The notes under the pieces were generated by a model. That model had not been told where the DNA came from and ran no database searches. It worked only from the letters and a program-made list of their open reading frames with translations. A program made the translations under genes and the position numbers. This document shows, in pieces, positions 25,521-34,546 of a stretch of 64,000 nucleotides of DNA (position 1 is its first letter; the number at the start of each line of letters is the position of its first letter). Source of the DNA: Myxococcales bacterium (GTDB taxonomy: Bacteria; Myxococcota_A; UBA9042); assembly GCA_009692465.1 (NCBI GenBank), contig SHZD01000002.1, positions 22,376-86,375 on the forward strand, read 5' to 3'.

Positions 25521-27788
25521 CTACTTCCACTCAAATTTTGCGGGATTCCACGTTTTCCACGTGCCCTGCATGTTTTGCTGCAAGTCGCGGGTGCCCGCCG
25601 GGGTGCGAAACTCCACGGTTTTGAATAGCGCTTTGAGTTTGTCGTCCGGCTGGCGTTTGGCCAGATCGCCTTCTTCGATTTGGTAAAACGTAGCCGTCAT
25701 GTGAGCGGCATCAGCCTGCATCACCATGAAACCATTGAGGTCCACTCGACAATAGCCCAAGTTGGGGTTCACAGGGGCGGTGCCCACCCCCAACAAGAAA
25801 TTGTTGGCCGTATACGCCAAGTTGGCTGCTCCAGCGTCTCGAAGCGCCTGGTCGCTGTTGGCTTGCCGAATCAGCAAGGTTTGGTAGGTCCCCGACGAAA
25901 TGGCGCCAGTCACGAATTCGACCAGCTTTTGAGTGGCGTCGCCATCCCGCATCGGTGTCCCGGCGAAAAAGGCATGAATATCGCCAGAAACCACCACTGA
26001 ATTGACGACTTTGGCCAGTGTTTCCAAGATTTGATCGCGGCGGTTCGGCATGCCATCCCAGTCCTCCGCCGACAACAAGAAGCGCTGGCGAAAGGCCGCC
26101 GGCAGCGAGTCAATGCCCGACAAGTCAATTTCGCGTCGCTGAAGGGTGTACTCGTTGCCCCACACTTTCCACGTCTGCGCCGCTTCGGTCATCGACTTGA
26201 CGAACCAAGCTTGCTGTTCGTCGCCCATCGCCTGCTCGCTGGCGCCCTTGGTCTGGGCCCAGCGCATCTTGGCGTACAGCTCAAAAGGGGTACGCGACAC
26301 CAAATAGCGAGTACCCAGCGCGCTGTAGCCGCTCAATTTGAGCATTTGTTGAAACGACACGCCCTTGAGCATCTTGGCCAATTCGGCGTCGGCGATCATG
26401 GGCGGAGCGCCGGCGACCTTAGCCAAGTCCTTGAGGCGGGCGTTGATCCACAGTGCCGACACCGGCCCCGCTACCGTCGCCGCCGAGATTTTGAGGTCCT
26501 TGGCGTTGTCTTTGAAAAACTTCGCATACTTGCCGCCCTCAAAATCATCAATCTTCACATAAGGCTGGGCATCGTCTGGCACTTTGCCGGCATACAGCTT
26601 GAGGGCCTCATCGTCCAGCGCAATGGCGCCGGGCAGCGCGTCCTCGGGCACCACATGGTCCGAGCGATAGCGACGCAAATCGGTCATCGCCAAGTGCAGG
26701 TGCTTGCCGAATTTGAAATCTCGGTAAATCTTTAGGTTATTTGGAAACGCCGCCTTGGGGTCAAACTCAAAATCGGCTCCCGCGGCGAAATCTACTGGCA
26801 TATATTCAAACCACGCCTGATCAGCGGCAGAGCGGCGCGCAGGATCGTTTTCGTCTTTAGTTCCATCGAAATACGTGGCGTTCGCCTGCCAGCAGTCGTC
26901 GCTGAACTCGTGGTCGTCCCAAATCGCGATCATCGCGAACCGCTCGTGCATCTGCTGCAGGTCGGCATCGCTGCGGTACACCTTGTATAAGTCGCGATAG
27001 TTGCTCAACGACTTCGCGGCGAAAAAGGCGTCCTTGGTGTTGGCGTTGAAGGCAATGGCGCTGGCCGGGTCGCTGAACTTGACGACCCGATCGGGAGTCT
27101 TGTCCTGAAATTCTGGATTACCAGTTGTTTCATAGACATAGTCGCCCAAATGGATGACAAAGTCCAGGTCTTCCTGATTCAATCTTGCGTAACTATTGTA
27201 GTACTTGCCGTTGAAGTCCTGGCACGACACCACGGCAAATTTGACGGCCACGTCAGCCGTCGCCGCAGCCGCTGTCTTGAAACGACCCACTGCCGTTTTA
27301 TGGGCGCCATTGGCAGTGGCAAAGCGATACCAATACAACGTGGCCGGCGCAAGTCCGGTCAGCCGGACCTTGGCACAGCCGTCGTGGTTGGCCGTTGCCG
27401 TGATGCCTTTGCTCGGTTTGCCACCAAACTGGACTAAAGTCTTCAATTCCTTGTCCGTTGCCACGGACAACTCCAGTGCGACGTCCGCGGTGGGTTTTGC
27501 AGGATCCACCGCGCGCACCCACACAATTGCCCCGTCGGCGCGCGGATCGCCCGAACAAATCGACTGTGGAAAGAAGGCCTTGTCCCCGCCGCTAGCAACC
27601 GCCGCATCGCCAGCAGTTTCGGTACTGCCATCGACTGCCGCTGCGTCAGTTGCGCCGGTATCCGCGGTCGAACGCGCATTTGCACCCGCATCCGTTGCCG
27701 GTGCCGTCGGTTTGGGGTCGTCAGCGCATTTGGCCAAAGTGGCGCCGGCAGCGACCACGGTGGCGCGAAGGAAAGCGCGGCGTTGCAT
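25521..27788 (-). CDS. PhoD-type alkaline phosphatase / phosphodiesterase, Tat-exported lipoprotein
   Basis: The ~755-residue protein starts at ATG 27788 with GAGG seven bases upstream; the track start is 40 codons earlier. The N-terminus has RRAFLR with a hydrophobic stretch, as in Tat signals, ending in a possible lipobox LAKC. An Ala/Asp/Thr linker follows. The catalytic core starts FFPQSICSGDPRADGAIVWVRA (the PhoD N-terminal beta domain), then VVSCQDFNG, HLGDYVYET and AIWDDHEFSDDCW, which supply metal ligands. It ends with VVSGDIHAFFAGT. It should hydrolyse phosphomonoesters or diesters outside the cytoplasm. It is longer than Bacillus PhoD, with extra sequence in the middle. Confidence 0.92.
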   Translation of the reverse strand: MQRRAFLRATVVAAGATLAKCADDPKPTAPATDAGANARSTADTGATDAAAVDGSTETAGDAAVASGGDKAFFPQSICSGDPRADGAIVWVRAVDPAKPTADVALELSVATDKELKTLVQFGGKPSKGITATANHDGCAKVRLTGLAPATLYWYRFATANGAHKTAVGRFKTAAAATADVAVKFAVVSCQDFNGKYYNSYARLNQEDLDFVIHLGDYVYETTGNPEFQDKTPDRVVKFSDPASAIAFNANTKDAFFAAKSLSNYRDLYKVYRSDADLQQMHERFAMIAIWDDHEFSDDCWQANATYFDGTKDENDPARRSAADQAWFEYMPVDFAAGADFEFDPKAAFPNNLKIYRDFKFGKHLHLAMTDLRRYRSDHVVPEDALPGAIALDDEALKLYAGKVPDDAQPYVKIDDFEGGKYAKFFKDNAKDLKISAATVAGPVSALWINARLKDLAKVAGAPPMIADAELAKMLKGVSFQQMLKLSGYSALGTRYLVSRTPFELYAKMRWAQTKGASEQAMGDEQQAWFVKSMTEAAQTWKVWGNEYTLQRREIDLSGIDSLPAAFRQRFLLSAEDWDGMPNRRDQILETLAKVVNSVVVSGDIHAFFAGTPMRDGDATQKLVEFVTGAISSGTYQTLLIRQANSDQALRDAGAANLAYTANNFLLGVGTAPVNPNLGYCRVDLNGFMVMQADAAHMTATFYQIEEGDLAKRQPDDKLKALFKTVEFRTPAGTRDLQQNMQGTWKTWNPAKFEWK

Positions 27789-27988
27789 GGGAAACCTCAA
27801 AGATGTGGCGAGCGCAGCATAGTGCGCTTGGCTGGCCACTGGCAAACCTGCGGAATCGAGACCGGTCGCCCAGGCGCATGCCAGCGAAAAATCGGCGACT
27901 ACCACCAAAAAATAAATGTAAACTGGCTCTTAGAAGTTGCCCGCCGCCCCAATGACTCGATCGACCTTGGTTGGACCCAAGGCGGTGG

Positions 27989-28906
27989 TTAGAGCGTGGT
28001 TCCGGCAGATTCTACATTAAGATCAAGAAGTTGAAGTGCGCGATCTGCTTGTGCGCTGCCAAAATGAAAGACGCGCAGCAACTGATACCCGCCGCGCTGA
28101 CTGACCTCAGTGGGAACGCGCTCGCCTGGATCGAGAACGATGAACTGCGGCTTGCCCGCATCGTCCGTGACCTCAGTCACAACCGCTGCTAGCCGTCGCG
28201 AGCCCCGCGTGCGCTGCAAGATGGCGATGTCACCGGCCTGGGCATCGTTGTCGGCGCGCAGTTGAGCAAAAGCCCGCAAGAACACTTCCAAATTGGCGCC
28301 GTTCCACGCGCGTTTGCGCTCGTCCAACGTCAGAGCCGGCTTGAATGCCAAACCGTACAGATGGGGATTGCGCGCGCGATGGCGCACGATTGCGCGCCGC
28401 AAAGGCAACTGTCCGATCATGCCTCGCTCAATCAAGTCCAAGTGATTCCCAGAGTTGGCGCGCAAATCCTCAACACTGTACAGCGTCGGCGCGACCTTGC
28501 GCGCCAAATGATCGCGGGCGGCCGCGATCAAGGCCTCAGTTAGTGGATCGCGGTCAGCGGCAGACGCCGACTTGAGCCGCGGTGGTTTGATTGCCAGCGC
28601 AACCTGCCCGGTCCTGCGGTGCGCCGCCGAAGCTGCCGTCGCCTCGCCTTCCGTTTGGGCCACAGCCGTTGGCGGCAACACCAGCGCAGCCGACGGCGCA
28701 CTGCCAGTGCCATGGTTGGCGGCCAAGTGGGTGCCACTGTGCAAATCGACGCCGATCACGCGCCAGCAGGCATAGGCGACCGCGGCGATCACGGCGCCCA
28801 CCGCGGCGATGCTAATCAAGGCGCGCAACAAGGGGCGCCGACTGCGCCGACCGCCGGTAAGCGCTGGACCTGCTTGATGAAATGCGGATGACTGCGGGTG
28901 GGCCAT
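27989..28906 (-). CDS. Membrane-anchored protein of unknown function
   Basis: The predicted product is about 305 residues from ATG 28906; the track start is 30 codons further upstream with no better ribosome site. One membrane segment (ALISIAAVGAVIAAVAYACWRVIG) lies near residues 28-50, followed by an Ala/Thr-rich linker. The C-terminal ~190 residues (from PLTEALIAAARDHLARKV) form a globular domain including RAWNGANLEVFLRAF, AGDIAIL and a terminal beta-rich stretch. AGDIAIL followed by a late His-containing strand recalls NlpC/P60-like or DUF1287-like hydrolases, but no catalytic Cys is visible, so I do not assign it. The stop overlaps a short A-like repeat end. Confidence 0.65.
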   Translation of the reverse strand: MAHPQSSAFHQAGPALTGGRRSRRPLLRALISIAAVGAVIAAVAYACWRVIGVDLHSGTHLAANHGTGSAPSAALVLPPTAVAQTEGEATAASAAHRRTGQVALAIKPPRLKSASAADRDPLTEALIAAARDHLARKVAPTLYSVEDLRANSGNHLDLIERGMIGQLPLRRAIVRHRARNPHLYGLAFKPALTLDERKRAWNGANLEVFLRAFAQLRADNDAQAGDIAILQRTRGSRRLAAVVTEVTDDAGKPQFIVLDPGERVPTEVSQRGGYQLLRVFHFGSAQADRALQLLDLNVESAGTTL

Positions 28907-29123
28907 GGCTGCTGGCTGTGCGCAAACCGGCCGCCCTTGCTGAGTGCAAGGAGAGGGTTGCTGCAAAGCGTGGCGCCCACCTACGGCCAGCCGCAAAACC
29001 GGTCAATAGCCTTTGTGCAACTCATTGATCTCGATCGTGTTTGTAAAACAACCTTTGGGATCGCCGATCTAGCTGCAAGCGCAAGCGATCGCCGCGCCTA
29101 CAAAACTGGCATTATCCACACCC

Positions 29124-30470
29124 TTATCCACAGGCCAGAGCCGAGGCAAACCGGGCGCGCCACTGGGCAAGATCGAGGCGGGCTCGGTCAGCATGGGCCT
29201 GTTTTCGTTGCCCTTTATCGCGTCTCTTGGCCGGGCCGTCCCCCTGTGGTTCGTCCAACGGCGCAAACAGGCCAAAATGCAGGTTCGACGGCTGAAAGTC
29301 GGGCACGCTGGCGTCGATCACGTGCAACATCAGCGCCCCCAGCGCCGTCGACGCCGGCGGTGGTTCCACAGGCAGATCGCGCAGTTGGGCGGCCAATGCC
29401 ACCGCTACCCACCAACCACTCGCGGTCGATTCTACGTAGCCTTCGACCCCGGTGATCTGCCCCGCAAACCGCAGCTTCGGCTGGGTGTGCAGCCGCATGG
29501 TGGCGTCAAGCAAGCGCGGGCTATCCAAAAACGTATTGCGATGCACCGAACCGTAACGCAAAAACTCAGCCTCCTGCAGACCGGGGATCATGCCAAGCAC
29601 CCGTCGCTGCTCAGCTTGGCGCATCTTGGTTTGAAAACCGACTAAGTTGAAGGCGGTGCGATGGCGATTTTCGGCGCGCAATTGCACGACGGCATAGGCC
29701 CAGCGTCCGGTTCGCGGATCGTCTAGGCCCGTGGGTTTCATCGGCCCAAACCGCAGCGATTTGGGCCCCGACGCGGCGATGACCTCGATAGGCTGACAAC
29801 CGGGAAAGTAGCGGATGCCTTTTTCGAAGTCTTGTAGGGGCAACGACTCGGCAGTCACGATCGCCTCGACAAACGCCGTGTATTGAGCCTTGTCCATCGG
29901 GCAGTTCAAGTAATCGTCGCCGCCGCCCTTGCCCCATCGTGACGCCGCAAACACCTGTTGCATGTCAACCGATTCGGCCGAGACGATCGGCGCTATGGCG
30001 TCGTAAAATGCCAGCCGCTCTTGACCCGTCAGCGTCACCAACTGCGCGGCCAAAGCGTCCGAGGTCAATGGCCCGGTGGCCACGACGGTAGTGATCGGAC
30101 GATCAAGTGCAAGTTCAGTGACTTCACCGGCGACCACCTCAATGCGCGGGTGTTGGCGAATGTGCTGCTCGACCGCCGCGGAAAACAGTTCACGATCAAC
30201 GGCCAACGCATCGCCCGCCGGCACTCGGTGCTGGTCGGCCAGCCGAAAAATCAACGAGTCCAATGCGCGCAGTTCTTCGTGCAAAAGACCGATCGCATTC
30301 AAAGGGTTGTCGCTGCGAAACGAGTTGGAGCACACCAGTTCGGCTAGCGTGTCTGCCGTTTGGGCCGCTGTGCGCCGCAGGGGTTTCATTTCGTACAATT
30401 GAACCGAAATGCCACGCTGAGCCAGCTGCCACGCACATTCGCAACCGGCAAGGCCGCCGCCAACAATCAA
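29124..30470 (-). CDS. trmFO: tRNA (uracil-54-C5) methyltransferase, folate/FAD-dependent
   Basis: TrmFO methylates U54 of tRNA using methylenetetrahydrofolate and FADH2. The 448-residue product has the FAD-binding IVGGGLAGCECAWQLAQRG, the conserved ELVCSNSFRSD with its Cys, a second dinucleotide-binding VVATGPLTSDAL, and SRWGKGGGDDYLNCP. It also has GCQPIEV and QLRAENRHRTAFNLVGFQTK, and ends with the usual C-terminal domain. The length is normal. The track TTG start removes the first residues of the beta strand (EPQVLIVGGG), so the true start is probably upstream. No in-frame ATG or GTG is available; ATC 30485 has GGGAG seven bases before it. Confidence 0.94.
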   Translation of the reverse strand: MIVGGGLAGCECAWQLAQRGISVQLYEMKPLRRTAAQTADTLAELVCSNSFRSDNPLNAIGLLHEELRALDSLIFRLADQHRVPAGDALAVDRELFSAAVEQHIRQHPRIEVVAGEVTELALDRPITTVVATGPLTSDALAAQLVTLTGQERLAFYDAIAPIVSAESVDMQQVFAASRWGKGGGDDYLNCPMDKAQYTAFVEAIVTAESLPLQDFEKGIRYFPGCQPIEVIAASGPKSLRFGPMKPTGLDDPRTGRWAYAVVQLRAENRHRTAFNLVGFQTKMRQAEQRRVLGMIPGLQEAEFLRYGSVHRNTFLDSPRLLDATMRLHTQPKLRFAGQITGVEGYVESTASGWWVAVALAAQLRDLPVEPPPASTALGALMLHVIDASVPDFQPSNLHFGLFAPLDEPQGDGPAKRRDKGQRKQAHADRARLDLAQWRARFASALACG

Positions 30471-30649
30471 AACTTGCGGTTCGATGGTTCCACTCCCACT
30501 GCGTCGCCAGCCGTGCCGGACGCGATGGCCATGCTATACCGAACTGCGGTGGGCCAACACCAGTGGCTAGAGACCCGACCAATTAACGCCGAACCTCAAA
30601 GAATTTCCAAACAAAACGGAGCGGCCTGACGCCAACCCGCAGGCCATTG
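30471..30649. other. Divergent spacer between trmFO and the redox fusion, left part
   Basis: This is the left part of the ~400-bp divergent gap. It contains the likely trmFO start and ribosome site (30485-30500) and otherwise no ORF or RNA gene that I can support. Confidence 0.4.
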
Positions 30650-30726
30650 AATAAGTGCCGCCGGCTCGCGACCCACAAAGCAAGCACTAAGACGCCGAGC
30701 AAATCTTATTTGATCGGCTCTCTAGC
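30650..30726 (-). repeat. Family A intergenic repeat, copy 6 (inverted, partial)
   Basis: Read on the minus strand it matches copy 5 closely: CTAGAGAGCCGATCAAAT, aag, ATTTGCTCGGCG, then TTGCTTTGTGGGTCGCGAGC. The CCGA-t-CAAAT...ATTTG-c-TCGG hairpin is conserved. It lacks the far half found in other copies. Confidence 0.8.
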
Positions 30727-30780
30727 CTACCGTCGGGCAGGAATCTTGCCGCGACTGCCCGTGTTCTGTCGCCCGCGGTC

Positions 30781-30808
30781 TTGCGCGGACTCAACGCTAG
30801 CCTAAATT
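30781..30808 (+). promoter_or_regulatory. Possible promoter for the redox fusion operon
   Basis: TTGCGC (30781-30786) and TAAATT (30803-30808) with 16 bases between resemble a weak sigma70 promoter about 70 bases before the start codon. Confidence 0.3.
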
Positions 30809-30880
30809 ACGCGCCCTGCGCGCGGTAACCAGTGCCGAGCAGATTGTAGAAACACAGCAAATTAGTTGGAGAATGGCCCG

Positions 30881-33532
30881 ATGGCAAAGAGCAAAGCACC
30901 GATTCCGCCACCGCCCAGCGCTGAGGCGCAGCAGGCTTCCCCACCGCCGCCAGACGCCCCCGCATTGCCGCCCCAAGGGCAAGAAGCTGGGCCGCCATCG
31001 ACCAATTTATTAGCATTAACACTGGCTTTACTTGCCGTTGGCGTCGGCGTCTCCATCTATCTCGTCCGCCACAAATTGCACGTCCTACTCGATCCGGGCT
31101 ACATGTCGAGCTGCAATCTGGGCGGCGCGATCAACTGCGACAAGGTCAACATGTCCGGCATGTCCGAGTTGTTCGGCCTGCCGATCAGCTTGTACGCCAT
31201 CCCCACCTATGTGGCCCAAATTTATTTGGTCGCCACCGCCATGCGCGCAGGCAGTGGCGGCGTCGATGCGGCCACCCGCCGCCGCGGGCTGGACATTGCC
31301 GCCGGCCTTGGCTTATTGGCCAGCGTATTTTCACTGTATTTAGCCTTGTATAGCTCGATTCGGGTGGAAGCCTACTGCCTGTATTGCATCTCGCTGTACG
31401 TCGTCAATTTTGGTTCAACCGCCTTATTGCTGGCTGCCGGATCCAAAACCGTGGGCACGGCGGTGGCCAATTGCCTCAGTCTTCTCAAGAGCTTTGAGCA
31501 ACCCGTGTTGACTTCGGTGTTGGTCGCCGGCATCGGCATGGGCTGCGCGTGGCTGGGCTACGACCACACCAAATCGGCGATGGAGCACAGCTACAAGGAC
31601 TGCCTCGACTGCCAAATGGACTCGAACTTGCCCAAGTGCAAGACGATCAAGTGTGGCAACGCCGCCGCTCCGGTCACCGTCGACGCGGCTGCCTCTGCAG
31701 CCGCCAGTGCGGCCGCCGCGAGCCAAGCCGGTGCCCAAACCAACCAAGGAGCCGCGACGGCCGGCATCGCCCCAGTCCAAGCGGGGCAGGCGATCCCAAG
31801 CGGTGCCGCGGCGGTCGGCATGGATGGTTCCGAGTGCGGCAAGACTTACGGCGTGTTGACCAAAGAAGACGGGTGGACGATCTACAATCCGTGCTTTGAT
31901 GAAGAGGACTTGCGCGATACGATTGGCCCCAAAGACGCCAAGGTCACGGTGGTCAAGTACTCCGACTTTGAGTGTCCGTATTGCAAGTACTTAGCGATGA
32001 CCATGGAACCGGTCAAGACCAAGTTTAAGGATAAAGTTCGCTTTATTATGAAGCACTTTCCGATGAATCCGACCTGCAATCGCTATATGCAGGGCTACGA
32101 CAAGCACCCCAATGCCTGCAATGCCCACGCCACCGGTCTGTGTGCTGGCCGCCAGAATAAGTTCTGGGAAATGCACGACAAGTTGTACGCCAATCAACCC
32201 AGCTTGGATCCAGCGGCCAACCGCAAAGCGGCTGAAGAATTGGGCTTGGACATGGCCAAATACGACGCTTGCATTGCAGATCCGTCGATTTGGCAGAAAT
32301 TCAACAAGGATATCGATGCTGCGGTACGCGCGGGCATCAACGGTGCGCCGCGAACCTACATCAACGGAATGTTGGTCACCGGCTCGGCAACCACCCAAAT
32401 TTTGGAATATATGGTCCAAAAGGCGCTGGATGACCCGCGGCCGGCTTGGGTCCGTTTCGAGCAAGACAAGCTCAAGCAAGCCCAATTGGCCCCTAAACCC
32501 GACGGCACTCACATGATCGCCGCCAAGACGGCCAAAGGCGCGTTCTATATTGATCCCTATGAAGCGTCGATTGCCAAAGATGGGCGCGCGGTCAGCATTG
32601 CCGACGTCGATCCGGCGATGGCTTCGTGGGTCGAAGCCGAGCAAGCGTGCAAGCAGGCCGGCAAGCGCTTGTGCAGCGAAGAGGAGTGGGTGTCGGCCTG
32701 TTCGGGCGTGCCCGCGATCGACAACAACACCAATCAGCAGTTTGCCGACGACGACGTCGAGGGCAATATGTATCCGTATGGCACGTTTTATGAGGCCGGC
32801 AACTGCGTCGATCAAGAGGACAAGTACAAGGGCAAATACGTCAAGACTGGCACTAAGGACAAATGTCGCACCCCGGCAGGTATTTTCGATCTTGCTGGCA
32901 ACATTGGCGAATGGACCGGCGCCACCAAAGAAACCGCTGGCTTGATGGGCGGGCACAACAATTCGGGCGAACGGGCGGCGTGCAATCAAGGCTCACGCAG
33001 CTTTGGGGTCGGCAATCGCAATCAGACTACCGGCTTTCGCTGTTGTGCTGATGCCGACGTTGCCCAAAAGAACGTTGCCCCGTCGGACCTCAAGGGTAGC
33101 GACACCGACTTGGTCGGCAAGCCGGTGCCCGCCTTCACCGGCAAAGACAGCAACGGCATCGTCATTGATTCCGATGGCTTCAAGGGCAAAGTCACGCTCG
33201 TTAATTTCTTTGCTTCGTGGTGCGGACCGTGCAAGAAGGAGTTCCCCGAACTGGTCACCTTGTGGAAAGAGCACAAAAGCAAAGGATTTCAAGTCGTTAG
33301 TATTGGCGTCGACCGCGAAGAGGGGCGCTCGCTGGAATTCGCCAATGGTTTTGAATGTCCGTGGGGCGTCATCGCCGATCCGGAGTCTGAGCTGATGGGT
33401 AAATTCAACGTCTATTCGATGCCGGCGACCTTCATTGTCGACCGCAAGGGTGTGATTCAGTTCTACGACACTGGCTTTAAGCCCGAAGAGCAACTCCAAA
33501 AATTGCGCGACGCCATCACCAAACAGCTGTAA
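30881..33532 (+). CDS. VKOR-DsbA-FGE-TlpA fusion protein
   Basis: The 883-residue protein joins four modules. Residues ~40-235 are a VKOR membrane domain (four to five helices, loop Cys in SSCNLGGAINCDKV, quinone-side CLYC near 165) that oxidises cysteines using quinone. Residues ~345-545 are a DsbA-like thioredoxin with FECPYC near 364. Residues ~553-723 resemble formylglycine-generating/SUMF1 domains (AGKRLCSEEEWVSAC, GIFDLAGNIGEWTG, TTGFRC). Residues ~745-883 are a TlpA-type thioredoxin with WCGPC near 780. I use ATG 30881, with GGAG nine bases upstream, rather than the track TTG. VKOR-DsbA fusions are known; adding FGE and TlpA is unusual to me. The next gene starts 28 bases downstream, suggesting an operon. 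It should form or reshuffle disulfides in exported proteins. Confidence 0.9.
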   Translation: MAKSKAPIPPPPSAEAQQASPPPPDAPALPPQGQEAGPPSTNLLALTLALLAVGVGVSIYLVRHKLHVLLDPGYMSSCNLGGAINCDKVNMSGMSELFGLPISLYAIPTYVAQIYLVATAMRAGSGGVDAATRRRGLDIAAGLGLLASVFSLYLALYSSIRVEAYCLYCISLYVVNFGSTALLLAAGSKTVGTAVANCLSLLKSFEQPVLTSVLVAGIGMGCAWLGYDHTKSAMEHSYKDCLDCQMDSNLPKCKTIKCGNAAAPVTVDAAASAAASAAAASQAGAQTNQGAATAGIAPVQAGQAIPSGAAAVGMDGSECGKTYGVLTKEDGWTIYNPCFDEEDLRDTIGPKDAKVTVVKYSDFECPYCKYLAMTMEPVKTKFKDKVRFIMKHFPMNPTCNRYMQGYDKHPNACNAHATGLCAGRQNKFWEMHDKLYANQPSLDPAANRKAAEELGLDMAKYDACIADPSIWQKFNKDIDAAVRAGINGAPRTYINGMLVTGSATTQILEYMVQKALDDPRPAWVRFEQDKLKQAQLAPKPDGTHMIAAKTAKGAFYIDPYEASIAKDGRAVSIADVDPAMASWVEAEQACKQAGKRLCSEEEWVSACSGVPAIDNNTNQQFADDDVEGNMYPYGTFYEAGNCVDQEDKYKGKYVKTGTKDKCRTPAGIFDLAGNIGEWTGATKETAGLMGGHNNSGERAACNQGSRSFGVGNRNQTTGFRCCADADVAQKNVAPSDLKGSDTDLVGKPVPAFTGKDSNGIVIDSDGFKGKVTLVNFFASWCGPCKKEFPELVTLWKEHKSKGFQVVSIGVDREEGRSLEFANGFECPWGVIADPESELMGKFNVYSMPATFIVDRKGVIQFYDTGFKPEEQLQKLRDAITKQL

Positions 33533-33560
33533 GCGAGCGCAGCAGCCCCCTAATCAGCGC

Positions 33561-34382
33561 GTGCGTCCGCAATCATTGCTCCTCGGCTTGCGGGACCTAG
33601 GCAAGCCGTACTGGCTGCTGATCGCCAATGCGGGGCTGCTCATCGGGTTGGCCTGCGGCTGCAGTCGAGTCGCGGCGCCCTCCCAAGTGGTGGATTGGCG
33701 ATCGCTGCGGCCGGGCCTGAGCTACGCGGCTGTTTCGATCGGCATCGACAACGGCGATCACCGCGCCAGTGCCCACGTGGTCCGCTTCGATCCCAGTCGG
33801 TACGAGTTGCAAGTGGTGCTGGCCGCCGAAACTGGCGCTTCGCTCGCGCAGGCTTCTGCCTTTCGCCAAGCTGCCCACGGTCTGGTCGCCTTTAATGGAG
33901 GCTATTTTGATCACCAATGGCGGCCTTTGGGGCTGCTGGTTAGCCGTGGCGCTGAACTGTCGCCGTTGCGCAAAGTCGACCACGGCGTGTTTGCACTGGC
34001 GCGGCACGCGGCACTGGTTCGCCACGCCCGTCAATGGCTTGCCCCGCCCGACCTAGAGTTTGCGCTGGAGTGCGGGCCGCGGTTGCTGATCGGCGGCCAA
34101 GCCCCCCATTTTCGCTCTGCTGATCGCGCCCGCCGTACTGCACTGGCACTCGATGACCGCGGTCGGGTTGTGGTCGCTGTCACTGAAGGGGTTGTAAGTC
34201 TTGCTGAGTTCGCTAATTGGCTGAGCAAACCAGCCACTGCAGGTGGGGTCGGAGCGACAGAGGCACTCAACCTCGACGGCGGTCCGTCGTCTATGTTGGA
34301 GGTGGCGGTGGACGCTACTTTTGCGCAAGTGTTGGCGCCAACCCCCGTGCCGGTCGGTGTTGCGATTGTCGAGCGCAAGTAG
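33561..34382 (+). CDS. Phosphodiester glycosidase (NAGPA-type) lipoprotein
   Basis: The 273-residue protein starts at GTG 33561. A hydrophobic N-terminus ends in a lipobox-like LACGC. The body matches the phosphodiester glycosidase/NAGPA (DUF2233) family, with VAFNGGYFDHQWRPLGLLVSRG, a mid-domain ECGPRLLIGGQ, and the conserved ALNLDGGPSSML. Family members remove GlcNAc from phosphodiester links or process exopolysaccharide; the substrate here is unknown. It sits 28 bases after the redox fusion and about 30 bases before the upstream candidate start of the PEGA gene, so the three are probably one operon. Confidence 0.88.
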   Translation: MRPQSLLLGLRDLGKPYWLLIANAGLLIGLACGCSRVAAPSQVVDWRSLRPGLSYAAVSIGIDNGDHRASAHVVRFDPSRYELQVVLAAETGASLAQASAFRQAAHGLVAFNGGYFDHQWRPLGLLVSRGAELSPLRKVDHGVFALARHAALVRHARQWLAPPDLEFALECGPRLLIGGQAPHFRSADRARRTALALDDRGRVVVAVTEGVVSLAEFANWLSKPATAGGVGATEALNLDGGPSSMLEVAVDATFAQVLAPTPVPVGVAIVERK

Positions 34383-34546
34383 AAGGCCCCTTTGCAACAT
34401 CGGAGGATCACATGTGTTTGATCGACGCTCTCAATTTTGGAATCGGCGGCAATTTGGTGCACACTATCAGGCTGCATTGGCGGCGCCTGCGGCCGCCAGT
34501 GCTTTCGGTCTGCGCGATTTCAGGCCGTATTTTCAAGGACTTTTTG

